Below, one piece after another: positions 11,144-22,867 of a stretch of 64,000 bases of DNA. How positions within the stretch are numbered: position 1 is the stretch's first letter; every line of letters begins with the position of its first letter. The notes beneath the pieces were generated by a model. The model was not told the origin of the DNA, made no database searches, and worked only from the letters and a program-made list of their open reading frames with translations. Made by a program: the position numbers and the translations under genes. This DNA is from Clitopilus passeckerianus (lineage: Eukaryota; Basidiomycota; Agaricomycetes; Agaricales; Entolomataceae), in contig CALYLX010000074.1 in the NCBI GenBank assembly GCA_944990035.1, positions 248,001 through 312,000 of the forward strand, in the 5' to 3' direction.

Positions 11144-13616
11144 TTAAATTACACCATCGCTCCTGATCGCACATTGACCCATATCTCGCTTCTGGAGGCC
11201 CTCAGGTTGGGGCGTAATATCCTTGATTGCATATGAGGCTCTTGGTCATTTTGGGAAAACGGAGATACTTACAAATTCGAAAATAGCTGTAGGAAGTCCC
11301 AAGGTCACGCAGGCATTCGGCGAGTCCTATTGGGGACGCGGTCAATAATGATAGCATACCGAGCATCATTGAATAATACTTACGACAACGGCACCGACAT
11401 GACTCTCCACGGGAGCAGCAGTCAAGAGGAGGTAGGCTTGTTCGCGAGCTATGACGCAAAGAGGCATCAGAGGAGAATCCTCTGGTGAATGCGAGGGAGA
11501 GCGAGAACTCACTGTATCCGAGTTTCTGGAGGTATGCAATACAATTCAGAGCAGCTTGCTTGTAGGCGACAGTGCTAGTTACAAGTATCAGTGTCAGTTA
11601 TCAGCGAGGGCGAGGAAAAGCACGAGACTCACGCGTCCATGTTGTATTGCTTGCCGTCACCGTCTATCAATTCAGATGTGAGCAAGGGTGGGCTCGCTCC
11701 AAGCGTGACAAACTCACGGATATCGACGCTGATGCCCTGGAACACGACTTGGGTGGCGTAGGTGGGGTCAATCGGAGAGGGCTTCACTCCGTTCCCATAA
11801 GTTTGGGAAGGCATAGGGAGGTTATTATAGACGTACCAAGAAGATGGGCTCCTTTAGTGCGAATTTCTCAACACCGCCCTTAATGATGCTTGTCTTGAAA
11901 GTGATAGTGCCGGCCTGGACATTCAAATAGTGAGCAAATGTTGTAGTAGAAGAACGGAAAAAGGACGGACCATTTCAATTGCACCACAGAATGCGAGCTG
12001 AAAGGGAATGTTAGGCCGGGTTCAATTTCATGGTAATAATTCACATACTTCGCCCTGGAATAGACTTTCAGTACAAGTCTATCGTTAGGAACCAGTCACT
12101 CACATCACCCTGAGAGAAGTGGAGGTCACCGACGGAGAGCTTGGCTCCGGGGACGAAGACTGGGAGATAGCATCGGGAACCCCTTGAAGGATCAGTGTTA
12201 CGATTGCTTTAGATTTCGGTGAAACCTGAGAGCATACTTGGACAAGTTCTTAATCTAAGAGTCAACAACTGGAAGGTTAGTATTTGAAAAAACCTTAAAT
12301 CCGTCGAAGAACGCACATCGCAGTTTCCTCCGTGTTCCCTGGCAGGGATAGTCCTGGCACCCTCCTTCGCAATCTTCTCCCTTAGCTCAGGAGAGAGCTC
12401 CTGTCCGACGTAAACACCAGTGGTCTCGGGCGGATAGGCAACAGGGGGAACAGCCTGAGCATGCTGAGCAATGAGGCCAGTTTCACGTTCGTTCCACTTG
12501 GCGAGGAGCTCAGCGGAGGGAGCTGTGCCGACGATACCGGGATGGGTGACACCTGCAAAGCGGACGCCAGGGATGTGACGAGAGCTGGCGTAGACACCTG
12601 CAGGAATTAGAGTGAGAGTGGAACGACAATTGTTTGGGAGAGAGCCAGACCTTCGAGATCCCAGATTGCCTTGGCGGCGTGGCTGTTGAACTCCTTAGCT
12701 AGATCGTTGTCAGAACAAGCAGAGTCGTAAAGAACATAGTTGAAACGTACCGAAAAGACCACCACCATTGTGTAGCTCGAAGATTCCCTACCGTGGGTTC
12801 AGGTATCGGACAGTTGAGAGCGAACAAGGAAACGAACAGAGTAGCCCCAAGGCATCTTCTCGAAGTAGGTCACTATTTGGGTCTGATTAATCTCTGCCAA
12901 GGCTTTCGAGACGGAGAGGGCTTACCATCGAGAATGTCAACGACGAGAGCATCCCCGGGTTCAGCACCTTCAATGGCGACGGGCCCAGAAAGGTTGTGAC
13001 ATTTCGAGAGATCGACATCTCTGATATCATCCGCGTCTATATACAGCGGTCAGAATAGGCTTCTTCGTAGGATATCTTCGGAAAGATCGACGCACAGTCA
13101 TTATTGCCAATTTGAGCACCAGTCCAGTCTGTTAATGTGATCGGTAACTTTGTCGACTTGTAACGTTCGTGCTGAAGGTAGCTTACCAACACATTGGACT
13201 TTGAAAACCTGGAAGACTCTCATTAGGCATGGTGAAGTAGGACAAACAGTGCAATAACTTGCCTCTCCGGGTTTCACGGTAGCGTATGCTGGGATGTCAG
13301 GGCTTGTCGGAGAGGTTGAATAGGTGCGGGGTTGAATTTACAGGAGCGAACTTACTGCCATCGGTTGTGGACTCCCTACAAGGAGGTTAGCTTCAAAAAA
13401 TATAGTATAGGGAGACATGACGAACCTTCTGTTGTTCTGCAGGGCTATAGTCGCTGATTGAGGAACATAGTTTACGGGGACCATGACGCAACTCACATGA
13501 AGGGGTCAAGCTATACGGCGGAAGGCCAGCATTAGCATGAAGATCGAGGGATCTGGCAAGTTTCTTCTTACCTCAATGACGGTGGGATGAGATTTCGAGT
13601 TAGCTGCGGTGGCCAT
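11144..13616 (-). CDS. formamidase (FmdA/AmdA acetamidase-formamidase family)
   Basis: Twenty-three exons: 13572-13616, 13497-13510, 13426-13444, 13356-13375, 13263-13302, 13187-13208, 13096-13128, 12926-13036, 12838-12872, 12751-12787, 12651-12698, 12317-12597, 12238-12254, 12104-12182, 12049-12054, 11971-11997, 11837-11914, 11718-11781, 11633-11663, 11513-11574, 11384-11448, 11273-11326, 11144-11221. Phases join throughout to give 421 residues, the usual size. Recognisable blocks include VHNRWHPDIPAYATV, DLSKCHNLSGPVAIEGAEPG, MPWGYS, SSRHIPGVRFAGVTHPGIVG, HGGNCDIKNL, FSQGDGELAFCGAIEM and SPNACVTLGLP. The enzyme hydrolyses formamide to formate and ammonia and is cytosolic (nitrogen scavenging). 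Oddities: exon 15 is only 6 nt (Gly-Glu), the intron after exon 5 uses a GC donor (gcaagt), and two donors are gttcgt. Confidence 0.92.
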
Positions 13617-13845
13617 TGCGATTTCTGCAGTAGATGCGGTACCACATACAAGTGCATGCTTCTCTTATAGTCTTCGAATACTGCGGGCGTGAGAAGCGAT
13701 CTTCTCTCGAGTAGATTGAATCTGTGGTATACCCGACACCGGGTGAGGTCATGAGATGATGCAGCGATAAGTTGACGGAAGGCCTCCGCCTTGTGATCCA
13801 TTCATGATAGGGCGAGGAAGGCGTACCAAGCCGGTCCAGAGTCTC

Positions 13846-14042
13846 CTACTGGCAGCAAGGTCCCGCCGAACGTGCCATAATACAGCCATGATGGGTCGTG
13901 TGGCGCTTAGAACGATACTCGTATATTGTTCCGCCCTGATCTGGAAGATAAGACTCAGAACACTGAGTAAAAAGTTCATTAATTGGTGAGCAGCCGTGGA
14001 GAAACACTCACGTTTGTTGAAGATCGTGGAGAAAAACCCCAT
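13846..14042 (-). CDS. possible 41-residue spliced ORF
   Basis: An ATG at 14042 starts MGFFSTIFNK, followed by a gtgagt donor (exon 14012-14042) and a ttccag acceptor at 13940. The frame then reads a basic TIYEYRSKRHTTHHG stretch to a stop at 13846. It sits just upstream of the formamidase on the same strand. No family is recognised, and it may be a small protein or a chance ORF in the formamidase leader region. Confidence 0.25.
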
Positions 14043-15297
14043 GTCGGATGATAATTTTAGTTACACTCTGACAGCGGAAGATGTCTGGTGGCAGCTCCCA
14101 GCGGTGATCAGTGCTTATCAGTAGTTCTTAGCCTAGAATGATCGGACGGCAGGTTGATTCAGGTTGATTCTGCTTTATTCAGTCCATCTGGAAGATGATT
14201 CCACCGAGATGAGTCTAAGGCAGGCGAAAGCCGTGACAGTTCATGAACAATTTCATGACAGATCTAGAGAACAGGTGACCTTGTTTTGAGTTGCTTCTTT
14301 ATATGTATAGAGTGTATGCCCCGTTGTCGGAGGACGTGAGCAATGAACTTGTGGAAACAGCTGGAGACTGAGAGGATGGTTGGATTAGACAAGAGTTAAA
14401 CCAAGCAAGCTTGGCTGCTTCTTGGTTTCCGACTCGCATGTGCTCAATGGAATCAAACCAGCCTATGTTTGGGACTCATGTTGGTTCGTACAGGCCAGTA
14501 AAGTAATGTTCTTTCGAGGTGAAAACATACTTGTTGGAAAAGCGGCGACTTAAGAGGGCCTGGTGAAGCATCGGCAACTCCCGGGGGGACGAAAAGAATA
14601 CAAACCACAACACGGATACGGAAAAGGTGTCCGAGTATCTGGGAAGACGCGTCGCGTTCCGCTTCCTCGTCCAAAGGCCATGAACTGGGGGCCACAGACG
14701 AAAGGTCGATAATGAATCACTTCCAAGCCTCTGCCTCTGCATACAGCTTTGGAAGAACCCCGCCCGCTCATTTCGTGTGGTGGACCGTGTGCGGAGATCA
14801 CCACATTTGTCACCGTGACCCCCAGACAACCGCCAATTATGTTCGATCAGGGTTGGCTCAGGTTCAGAGCTCCTTCTCTGTCCCATATTGTACACATTGG
14901 GGTCTCTAATGAGTTATCTCTTCAAGGACGACATGCCCTACAAACTCAGTGGACTGCAGAAAACATGGAGCTTACGCAAAGAAGCCAACATATGCTCGGC
15001 CGCAGCGCTCATCATCTGACTTGCCGGCACGAGGCTTCTGACCTCCAATGCGAAGTACGAAGTTTTTGCCGTCACCCACAGCTTTCGCGAAACTTTGCCA
15101 CCCCAAATTCATTACGAGCAACGTAAAGCGAGATATCAGTCTAAACCGAACTTGGTTAGCTACCGAATGTATAAAGGTTCTTTGCTTTGCTGGAGGTCAG
15201 CTTTCATCTCAACCCCAAGGTTGCAACGTTTTTCATCTCATACATTCGTTTACCACCACATTCTTTTGACCCCATACAGCCCTCACATTCTCTTACT
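14043..15297. other. intergenic, includes lectin copy A promoter
   Basis: The part from about 14857 to 15297 is the upstream region of lectin copy A and is repeated before copy B about 2.93-2.94 kb downstream. No supported gene in the rest; minus-strand ORFs at 14453-14895 lack motifs. Confidence 0.5.
15170..15177 (+). promoter_or_regulatory. TATA box of lectin copy A
   Basis: TATAAAGG lies 128 nt before the ATG. The same box at the same spacing precedes copy B, inside otherwise conserved promoter sequence. Confidence 0.55.
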
Positions 15298-16991
15298 ATG
15301 ATCAAGCTTACACCCGCTACCATTCTGCTTGCTGTCTCTCTCGGAGCCATCTCTGTTACAGCTCAGGCGCCTCCCCCGTAAGTGCTCCATTGAGATCATC
15401 AGCCAACATCTGCTCACCTCCTTACTTTGATCAGGTTCAAAGGAGAGCTCCTCCTGAAGCCAGCCAAAGGCGTCGGTAAGATCTCTTCTACTATTCTTCA
15501 TGTTCGCTGTCGAGGCTGACCGTTCTACCGTCCTTAGATAAATGCTTGACCGCAGCCTCCAACAACGCCGCTGCCGCCGTCTCTCTCCAACAATGCAACG
15601 GCAATCCCAACCAGAAGTGGACCTTTTCCAACGGCCAGATCAAGGTATTCGGTGACAAGTGCCTCGACGTCGTTGGCGGCACCGATGCCAACGGCGCCCA
15701 ACTCCAGATCGCTACCTGCGAAAACGGAAATGGCAATCAATTGTGGGACTACTCGAAGTGGGACAATACCATTACCTGGTGGCAGCATAACAAATGCTTG
15801 GATTTGGCTGGTGGTGACACTAACCCTGGTGCCAAGGTATGTGACGTATACAGATCTTTCATTCAAATATTTTTTTGTCAAAACGCCCTTTCCAGCCTCA
15901 CCTTTGGGATTGCTACAAGTGGGGTCAACAGCCCAACCAAGTCTGGAACGTTGGCTACCTCCCATCTCAGCTTCCTGGTCAGACTCAGGAAGGCCAGTTC
16001 GGCACCAACACTTGCGGTGGAACCTCCACCCAGGATTCCAACTGCCAGACTGCCTGGATCAAGTACGTTCGCCTCCATGTTATCAAAGCTTTCTCTGACG
16101 TGTTGCTCTAGCTCTGCCGAAGACTTCTGTCTCTGGGCACCTCCTCACCCTGACAGCACCATTGGTGATACCGAACATGAAGCCGTTGCTTGGTGCACCA
16201 AATCCGGCCGTGGCACTCGCACCATCCCTGATGGTACCCTCAAGGGGGTCCACTTCGTCAAGACTCCCCACTACGTCCAGCTCACTGGTGTCGGCGACTT
16301 CACCAAGTTAAACATCAAGGTCGGCGACTATGGAGGAGAGTTGGATAACCGCGGCGCTACTGGCGTTGGTAACCCATGTAAGTTTGTTTGTGCAGTTTTT
16401 TGAGCGAACGACGAGTGCTGATATTTTCTTGTAGCTGGCGGTCTGATCTTCGGTAACTCCTTCGGCCCCAACACGCAATACCATGAGTGGACTAGCTTCA
16501 TCTCCGAGAAGCAGTTCTGCATTCGTGCTTGCATCGGTGGAGACGCCACTAAGCTTTGCAATCACATTTACGATGAGATGGGCTGCGAATGGGTATGTTT
16601 ACCCTCTTTCTCTAGCCTTCCTTGGTGCTGACGACCAACCTGCAGAACATCCCTGCCAACTACGACGAAGGCAAGTTCGAGACCTGTGACGGCGACGATG
16701 CGTATGTCGCTTCCTTCCAATGTCCGGGTTGATATCAAATAGTTGACATTCCTTTTTTGCAGCCTCCCTATGGGTGTCTACGGCACCAGCACTTGGAAGC
16801 AGCACACCACCCCCACACCCTCCGCTCACCCAGCCCCAGCATCCTCTAACTGCGCCTCGCTCCCTACCATCACGAGCAGCCCAGTAAGGAGGCACGTCAA
16901 CGCCCAGAAGCGCACCCTCCGTGGCCAGGCTGTCTGGGCCAGGGATGCCACTGGTGCTCGTGCTCGTCCCATCCCTTCCAGTGGCTACTAG
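15298..16991 (+). CDS. secreted ricin-B-type lectin with C-terminal domain (copy A)
   Basis: Eight exons (15298-15377, 15435-15475, 15538-15836, 15896-16062, 16112-16377, 16435-16592, 16646-16701, 16763-16991) give 431 residues. A signal peptide (LLAVSLGAISVTAQA) is followed by a beta-trefoil with QxW-type repeats (NQKWTF, NQLWDY, NQVWNV) and KCLD motifs, typical of carbohydrate-binding ricin-B/CBM13 domains. From about residue 195 a second, cysteine-containing domain begins: DFCLWAPP, AWCTKSGRGTRTIPDG, VHFVKTPHYVQLTGVGDF and HIYDEMGCEW. I know this only as a domain of unknown function in fungal secreted proteins. The C-terminal 60 residues are Pro/Arg-rich. It is expected to be extracellular and glycan-binding. 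First unit of a tandem array with 18229 and 21002. Confidence 0.88.
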
Positions 16992-17439
16992 ATATGAGAT
17001 GCTTGAGTGTCGGAGAATGATAGACCAGGCTACGATCCCCTGGACTTTACTTTTGGACTATATTGCTATCATTTGGTGATTACTGATTCAATTTTTGGTA
17101 GTGTATGTTCGTCTTAATATACAATGCAATGATTTTCAACGGCAAACGACTACCTGAAGTATAGATGCTCTGCCATTTCAAAGAATGATGGGCACGTCGA
17201 CTTCGCATCCACTTTCCCCCTGTCTTGCTTGCGCGACCACTTGGAGAATTTTCTTCCGTGACTGCTCGAGGTCAACATTTTGGCTTTGCACTTCAACTGG
17301 TTCTCCTGACTCTCAAGGCCGCTGCAACCTGCAACTGGTTGCCAACCCCGCGTCAACAGAGGCGGCACGATTATAAGGCCATCCTGGTCATTTCCAGGTA
17401 AGGAGAGAGGACTCAATTCATTGACATCACAGCACTAGC

Positions 17440-17797
17440 TCCAAATGAATTGACGCGTAACCGCTGATCAGGTGGTCGTCGATCCCCTCATCCAGGCGAT
17501 CGTGGTCAACTCTTCGGATTGTAAAAAAGGCAGTTCCGAACCAATTCATTGTGAGTCCTCCTCGAATGAAGCTCACGAAACGGCTGAAAGATGATGGAGG
17601 CTTTGCCAAGATTGTCCCACTAGATTTAGCCGGTAGGTCACTCTCGGATGCCTTCAAATTCAAATCTCCATGTGGGCTGTATGTTTGATCAGGATTTTTC
17701 ACCATCAATAAAATGGCCATTGAGCACAAGGATTCCCCTCCCCTACATTCTTTTCACGGACTAAGGTCGACTAACCCTCAAATTCCTTTACCATGAT
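17440..17797 (+). pseudogene. orphan promoter and start codon of a lost lectin gene
   Basis: This stretch matches the region upstream of lectin copy C (about 20555-21006): GATCAGGTGGTCG, tagccgg, ctccatgtggg, tcaggattttt and cattcttttca, ending in CCTTTACCATGAT. Right after this ATG the sequence switches, at a shared CTCAGGTTCA, to a copy of the upstream region of lectin A/B. The gene body that should follow the ATG is absent, so this looks like the scar of a deleted C-type lectin gene. Confidence 0.65.
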
Positions 17798-18099
17798 CTC
17801 AGGTTCAAAGCTCCATCTATGTCCCAGATGATATAGGGTGAAGTCTTTGAAAAGCACTCACGCAAGGACTCCCACCAGCTCTACAAATTTAGTGGGCTCT
17901 GTAGAAAAAACATGGTGCTCGTGCAAAACGGTCAGCAAATGATAATAGCGCTCATGTGACTTGTCACTACAAGGTTTCTGGCCTCCAACGCGACGCTTTT
18001 GTCGTTAATCACAGCTGAAATTCGCGAAACTTTGGCACCCTAAATTCAGGACGAACAACATAAACAGAGCTAGCGTCTAAACCGAAAATGGTCGGTTAC

Positions 18100-18107
18100 T
18101 ATAAAGG
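18100..18107 (+). promoter_or_regulatory. TATA box of lectin copy B
   Basis: TATAAAGG lies 129 nt before the ATG of copy B, in sequence conserved with copy A. Confidence 0.5.
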
Positions 18108-18228
18108 CTCTTTGCTTTGCTGGAGGTCAGCCTTCTCCTCAACCTCAAGGTTGCAAGTTTCTCATCTCACACATTCTTTTACCCACTACCACCACACTCT
18201 TTTGACTTCGCAGCCCAATCATTCGGCT

Positions 18229-19904
18229 ATGATCAAGCTCACCCCCGCTACCATCCTCCTTGCTGTATCTCTTGGAGCCATTTCTGTGACAGCTCAGGCA
18301 CCTCCTCCGTAAGTCCTCCATTGGGGTCGTAATATCCAACTACTCACCTCCTTGCTTCGATCAGGTTTAAAGGAGAGCTCCTCCTGAAGCCAGCCACAGG
18401 CATCGGTACGATTTCTTCCAATCTTCGTTGTGGTCGCTGTTGGTGTTGACCATTTTGCCACTCTCAGATAAATGCTTGACCGCAGCCTCCAACAACAACG
18501 CTTCCCCCATCTCTCTCCAACAATGCAACGGAAACCCCAACCAGAAGGACCTTCGTCAACGGTCAGATAAAGGTGTTCGGCGACAAATGCCTCGAGGTCG
18601 TTGGTGGCATTGACGCCGACGGTACCCAAGTCCAGATCGCTGCCTGCGAAAATGGGAATGCCGATCAAGTTTGGGACTACTCGAGGTGGGCTAACACCAT
18701 TACCTGGTGGCAGCATGGCAGATGTTTGGATTTGGCCAGTGGCGGCACCAACCTTGGTGCCAAGGTATGTGATGTATACCGACATTCCGTTGGAACATTG
18801 TTAATTGAAATACTCTTTTCAGCCTCTTATTGGGACCTGCCACGGGCAGCCCAACCAAGTTTGGAACGTTGGCTACCTCCCATCTCAGCTTCCTGGTCAG
18901 ACTCAGGAAGGCCAGTTTGGCACCAACACCTGTGGTGGAACCTCCAGTCAGGACTCTGACTGCCAGACGGCTTGGATCAAGTACGTTAGTTTCTATGTTA
19001 TCAAAAGCTTTCACTGACGTGTTGCTATAGCTCTGCCGAAGACTTCTGTCTCTGGGCACCTCCCCACCCCGATAGTACCATTGGTGATACCGAACATGAA
19101 GCCGTTGCTTGGTGCACCAAATCCGGCCGTGGCACTCGCACCATCCCTGATGGTACCCTCAAGGGGGTCCACTTTGTCAAGACTCCCCACTACGTCCAGC
19201 TCACTGGTGTTGGCGACTTCACCAAGTTGAACATCAAGGTCGGCGACTCTGGAGGAGAGTTGGACAACCGTGGTGCTACTGGCGTTGGTAACCCATGTAA
19301 GTTCTGTCCGCTTATACGGTTTCGAGCGAGCCATGTGTTGACGTTTGCTCGTAGCTGGTGGCCTGATCTTTGGTAATTCCTTCGGCCCCAACACGCAATA
19401 CCATGAGTGGACTAGCTTTATCTCTGATAAGCAGTTCTGTATTCGTGCTTGCGTGGGTGGAGACGCCACTAAACTCTGCAACCACATTTATGATCTTATG
19501 GGCTGCGACTGGGTCGGTTTCCTCGTTTTCCCTACCCTTTCCTGACGCTAATAACTGCCTTCAGAACATCCCTGCCAACTACGACGAAGGTAAATTCGAG
19601 AACTGTGACGGTGACGATGCGTATGTTATCTCTTTCCCCCGGTTCATAAATAAATCTGACGTTCCCCACTTCCAGTCAACCGATGGGTGTCTACGGTACC
19701 AGCACTTGGCACCAGGGCACTAATCCAACCCCCCCTCCGCACCCAGCCCCTGCATCCTCTAACTGTGCTTCACTCCCCACCATCACAAGCAGCCCAGCAA
19801 GGAGGCACGTCGACGCCCAGAAGCACACCCTCCATGGCCAGGCCGTCCGGGCCAGGGATGTCACTGGTGCTCGTGCTCGTCCCATCCTTTCCGGTGGCCA
19901 CTAG
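18229..19904 (+). pseudogene. ricin-B-type lectin copy B, frameshifted
   Basis: The exon plan is identical to copy A (18229-18308, 18365-18405, 18468-18764, 18823-18980, 19031-19296, 19355-19512, 19565-19620, 19676-19904) with the same signal peptide. Compared with A, exon 3 lacks two nucleotides next to 18547, within the NQKWTF codons. The frame is lost and a stop follows at 18611. Exon 4 also has a net 9-nt in-frame deletion that removes the LWDCYKWG block. One donor has drifted to gtcggt. The remaining exons are still open and very close to A, so the break is recent, or is an assembly error. As it stands only a short N-terminal fragment could be made. Confidence 0.75.
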
Positions 19905-21001
19905 ATATGACACACTTGAGGGTTGGAGAACCATAGGCTAGGCTACAATCCCTTGGACTCTACTTCAGACTGTATTGCTATCTTTTGGAGTATTGCTAGT
20001 TACTAATTCAATTTTTGGTAGTTTATGTTCGACTTGATATACAATGTAATGATTCTCAATGGCAAATGATCACCTGAGGTATTCTAAAGTCCAGATATTG
20101 TAGTCCCCCGAAGAATGATGGCCACGTACTTGTAATTGATGATCCACTTTTCTCGCCCTTTTCGAGGAACTTCCACTACTCAAGGTCAACCTTCCGCCTT
20201 TCCGTTCCAATCAGTTCCCATGATGATTTCATGGCTCTCAGGGACACTGTAACCTGCAGCTGGTTATCAACCGCGTCTCCTGATTCGGCCTGAAGTTTTC
20301 TGATCCCACTTAATTCCGACCGGATTGTCATGATGTCGATATCAGAAACTCTGGCAAAATCAGCCTCGAGACTTCGGTTTCTTTTACCGGATGTCGAAAT
20401 TGAATATGCGGGCGTATGAAAGTACGAATATCATCTGGGTTGGCTCAGGAAACGACGCATTCGCTGTCCTTAATGGGTCTTTGCAGCTTCGGAGGACCCG
20501 GTTAGTTCACTTCATATCCGTTCGACCTCAGTTCACTGACACACCTCGTAGTTAGACCACAAATGAATTAGCGCATTAGCGCGATGTGATTGTGGGGATG
20601 GGTCGGAGGTAAATGCCCGTCGTAACGAAACTCGAGGAGACTTTTGATCAGGTGGTCGACGATCTTCTCATGCACCCTCCACTGGTTTTTGGGTGGGGAA
20701 GCAAGCCTTCTACTGCCAGGAGGAAAAGGCGACCATTATTGTAACAAGGAATGTGAGTCATTCTTCGTGATTTGCATTGACGAAAGGGCCAACAACTGAA
20801 GAGCGGAAGTTCTGCTATTTTTAGCCGGCGAGGCACTCGCCGATGGACCCTCCAAATTCAATTCTCCATGTGGGCCTATATGTTTAATCAGGATTTTTGA
20901 CGCATCAATAAAAAGGCTATTGGCACAAGGAAGTGCCCTTACCGGACCCAGTCCCGTTCCCCCACATTCTTTTCATTGACTAACCCTCACATTCCTTTAC
21001 C
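19905..21001. other. intergenic within the lectin array
   Basis: 19905-20300 parallels the downstream flank of copy A (16990-17400), and 20555-21001 parallels the orphan promoter at 17440. No further gene is seen. Confidence 0.6.
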
Positions 21002-22651
21002 ATGATTCGTTCCGCCTTAGCTGTTATCTTCATCGCCGCTGCTATCCGTGCGGTCTCTGCCCAGACGCCTCCGTGAGTATTGGTGCAGAATCTCCTAGAA
21101 CTTGCCTCTGATACACACAACGACGACAGGTTCACTGGTGCTCTCTTGGTACAGCCCGCATTGGGAACCAGTGCGTTTTCTTCCTTACATCTTGGAGGCG
21201 TTTCTCTGACATTACTATTCAGACGCATGCTTGACTGTGACCTCCAACACTGACGGCGCCATTGTTTCCATCCAAACCTGCACCGGTGACGACAACCAGA
21301 AATGGACCTTCACCAACGGTGCCATCAAGGTTTACGGAAACAAATGCCTCGACGTTGTCGATGGTGTTAATGCCGACGGCACTAAACTCCAAGTCTGGTC
21401 GTGCGACACCCCCAACGCCAACCAGAAATGGTCCTATTCCGTCTGGGATAACTCTATCACCTGGGTTAACCACGGCAAGTGCCTTGACCTTACGAAGGCT
21501 AGCACTGCTCCTGGCAATCGTGTATGTTTCATAATTCTTGGATTTGTCGTTTTATTCATCCACTACATCTTCTAGCCCCAAGTCTGGACTTGCAATGGCG
21601 CAACCAACGCCAACAAGGTCTGGAATGTCGGTTACCTCCCCACCCAGCTTCCTGCCACCTCCCAGAGTGGCCAATACGGAACCAACACCTGCGGAACCAC
21701 CTCCAGCCAGACTTCCAACTGCCAAACCGCATGGATGAAGTGAGCTTGCCTCCCTTCCTCTCAAACTTCGAAAACCCCTGACCTTCCGCTCCACTAGCTC
21801 TGCCGAGGACTTCTGCCTCTGGGCACCTCGTGAGTACCCTTTCTTCCTTTCATTTCCTGGCCCCATCTGACTGCACCCCTGTCCCTTCTAGCTAACCCCA
21901 ACAGCACCATTGGCGACACTGAGCACGAAGCTGTCGCTTGGTGCACCAAGTCCGGCCGCGGTACTCGTACCATCCCCAACGGAGCTCTCAAGGGTGTCCA
22001 CTTCGTCAAGACTCCTGACTACGTTCAAGTTACCGGTGTTGGCGATTTCACCAAGTTGAACATCAAGAAGGGTGACGCTGGTGGCGAGCTTGACAACCGT
22101 GGTGCTGATGGCCGTGGTAACCCTGGTAGGTCTTGACTATGTTCCCTTCGCTGTTGGTTTCTGATCGTGGTCTTTCCAGCTGGTGGTCTCATTTACGGAA
22201 ACACCTTCGGCTCTGGTGTGCAATACCACGAGTGGACCGAGTTCATCTCTGATAACGAGTTCTGCATTCGTGCCTGCATTGGCGGTTCTGCTACCAAGCT
22301 CTGCAACCATGTCTACGACGAGATGGGCTGCTACTGGGTAAGTCCTTCCGAACACCCCCAAGCGTACCACGGTATTGACTTTCACTTCCCCAGAACATCC
22401 CCGCCAACTACGACGCCGGTATCTTCGAGGACTGCGAGGGCGACAATGATCTTCCTATGGGTGTCTACGGCACCAGCACCTGGCACCAGGGTACCTCTCC
22501 CACTCCTTCTCCCCACCCAGCTGCTGCCTCTTCCAACTGCGTTGCTCACCCCACCATTTCCGTCACCCCCGCCAACAAGGCTGCCAAGAAGCGCATGGTC
22601 TTCCACGATGAGGCTATCCTTCCCCGCCAGACCCCTGCGCCTCTTGTTTAA
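21002..22651 (+). CDS. secreted ricin-B-type lectin with C-terminal domain (copy C)
   Basis: Eight exons (21002-21072, 21130-21170, 21223-21521, 21576-21739, 21798-21829, 21892-22125, 22180-22337, 22394-22651) give 418 residues. A different signal peptide (LAVIFIAAAIRAVSAQ) precedes the same two-domain plan: QxW trefoil motifs (NQKWTF, NQKWSY, NKVWNV), then DFCLWAP, AWCTKSGRGTRTIPNG and FVKTPDYVQVTGVGDF. It is clearly diverged from A/B and has its own promoter type. Intron positions differ: an extra intron interrupts the LWAP codons (21830-21891), and the intron that A and B have before GVYGTSTW is absent. The protein ends with a shorter Pro-rich tail. Probably an extracellular glycan-binding protein. 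Confidence 0.88.
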
Positions 22652-22867
22652 ACGGTGATGATGTTGAATGTACTTCTTGGATGAACGCTATACCTTGTTG
22701 TACTTCTTAGGATGTTTCATTACGGTTACGCTGCCCTACCTTACGTACTTCTCTTCGCCTGGACTTTGGACTCTAGTTTGTTGTTATAATAAATGGACAT
22801 TACTTGCTGATACAAATTGAAGGAAGACTAAGGCTACAAAACATTTGCAGGATGAACCGGTTTGGTT

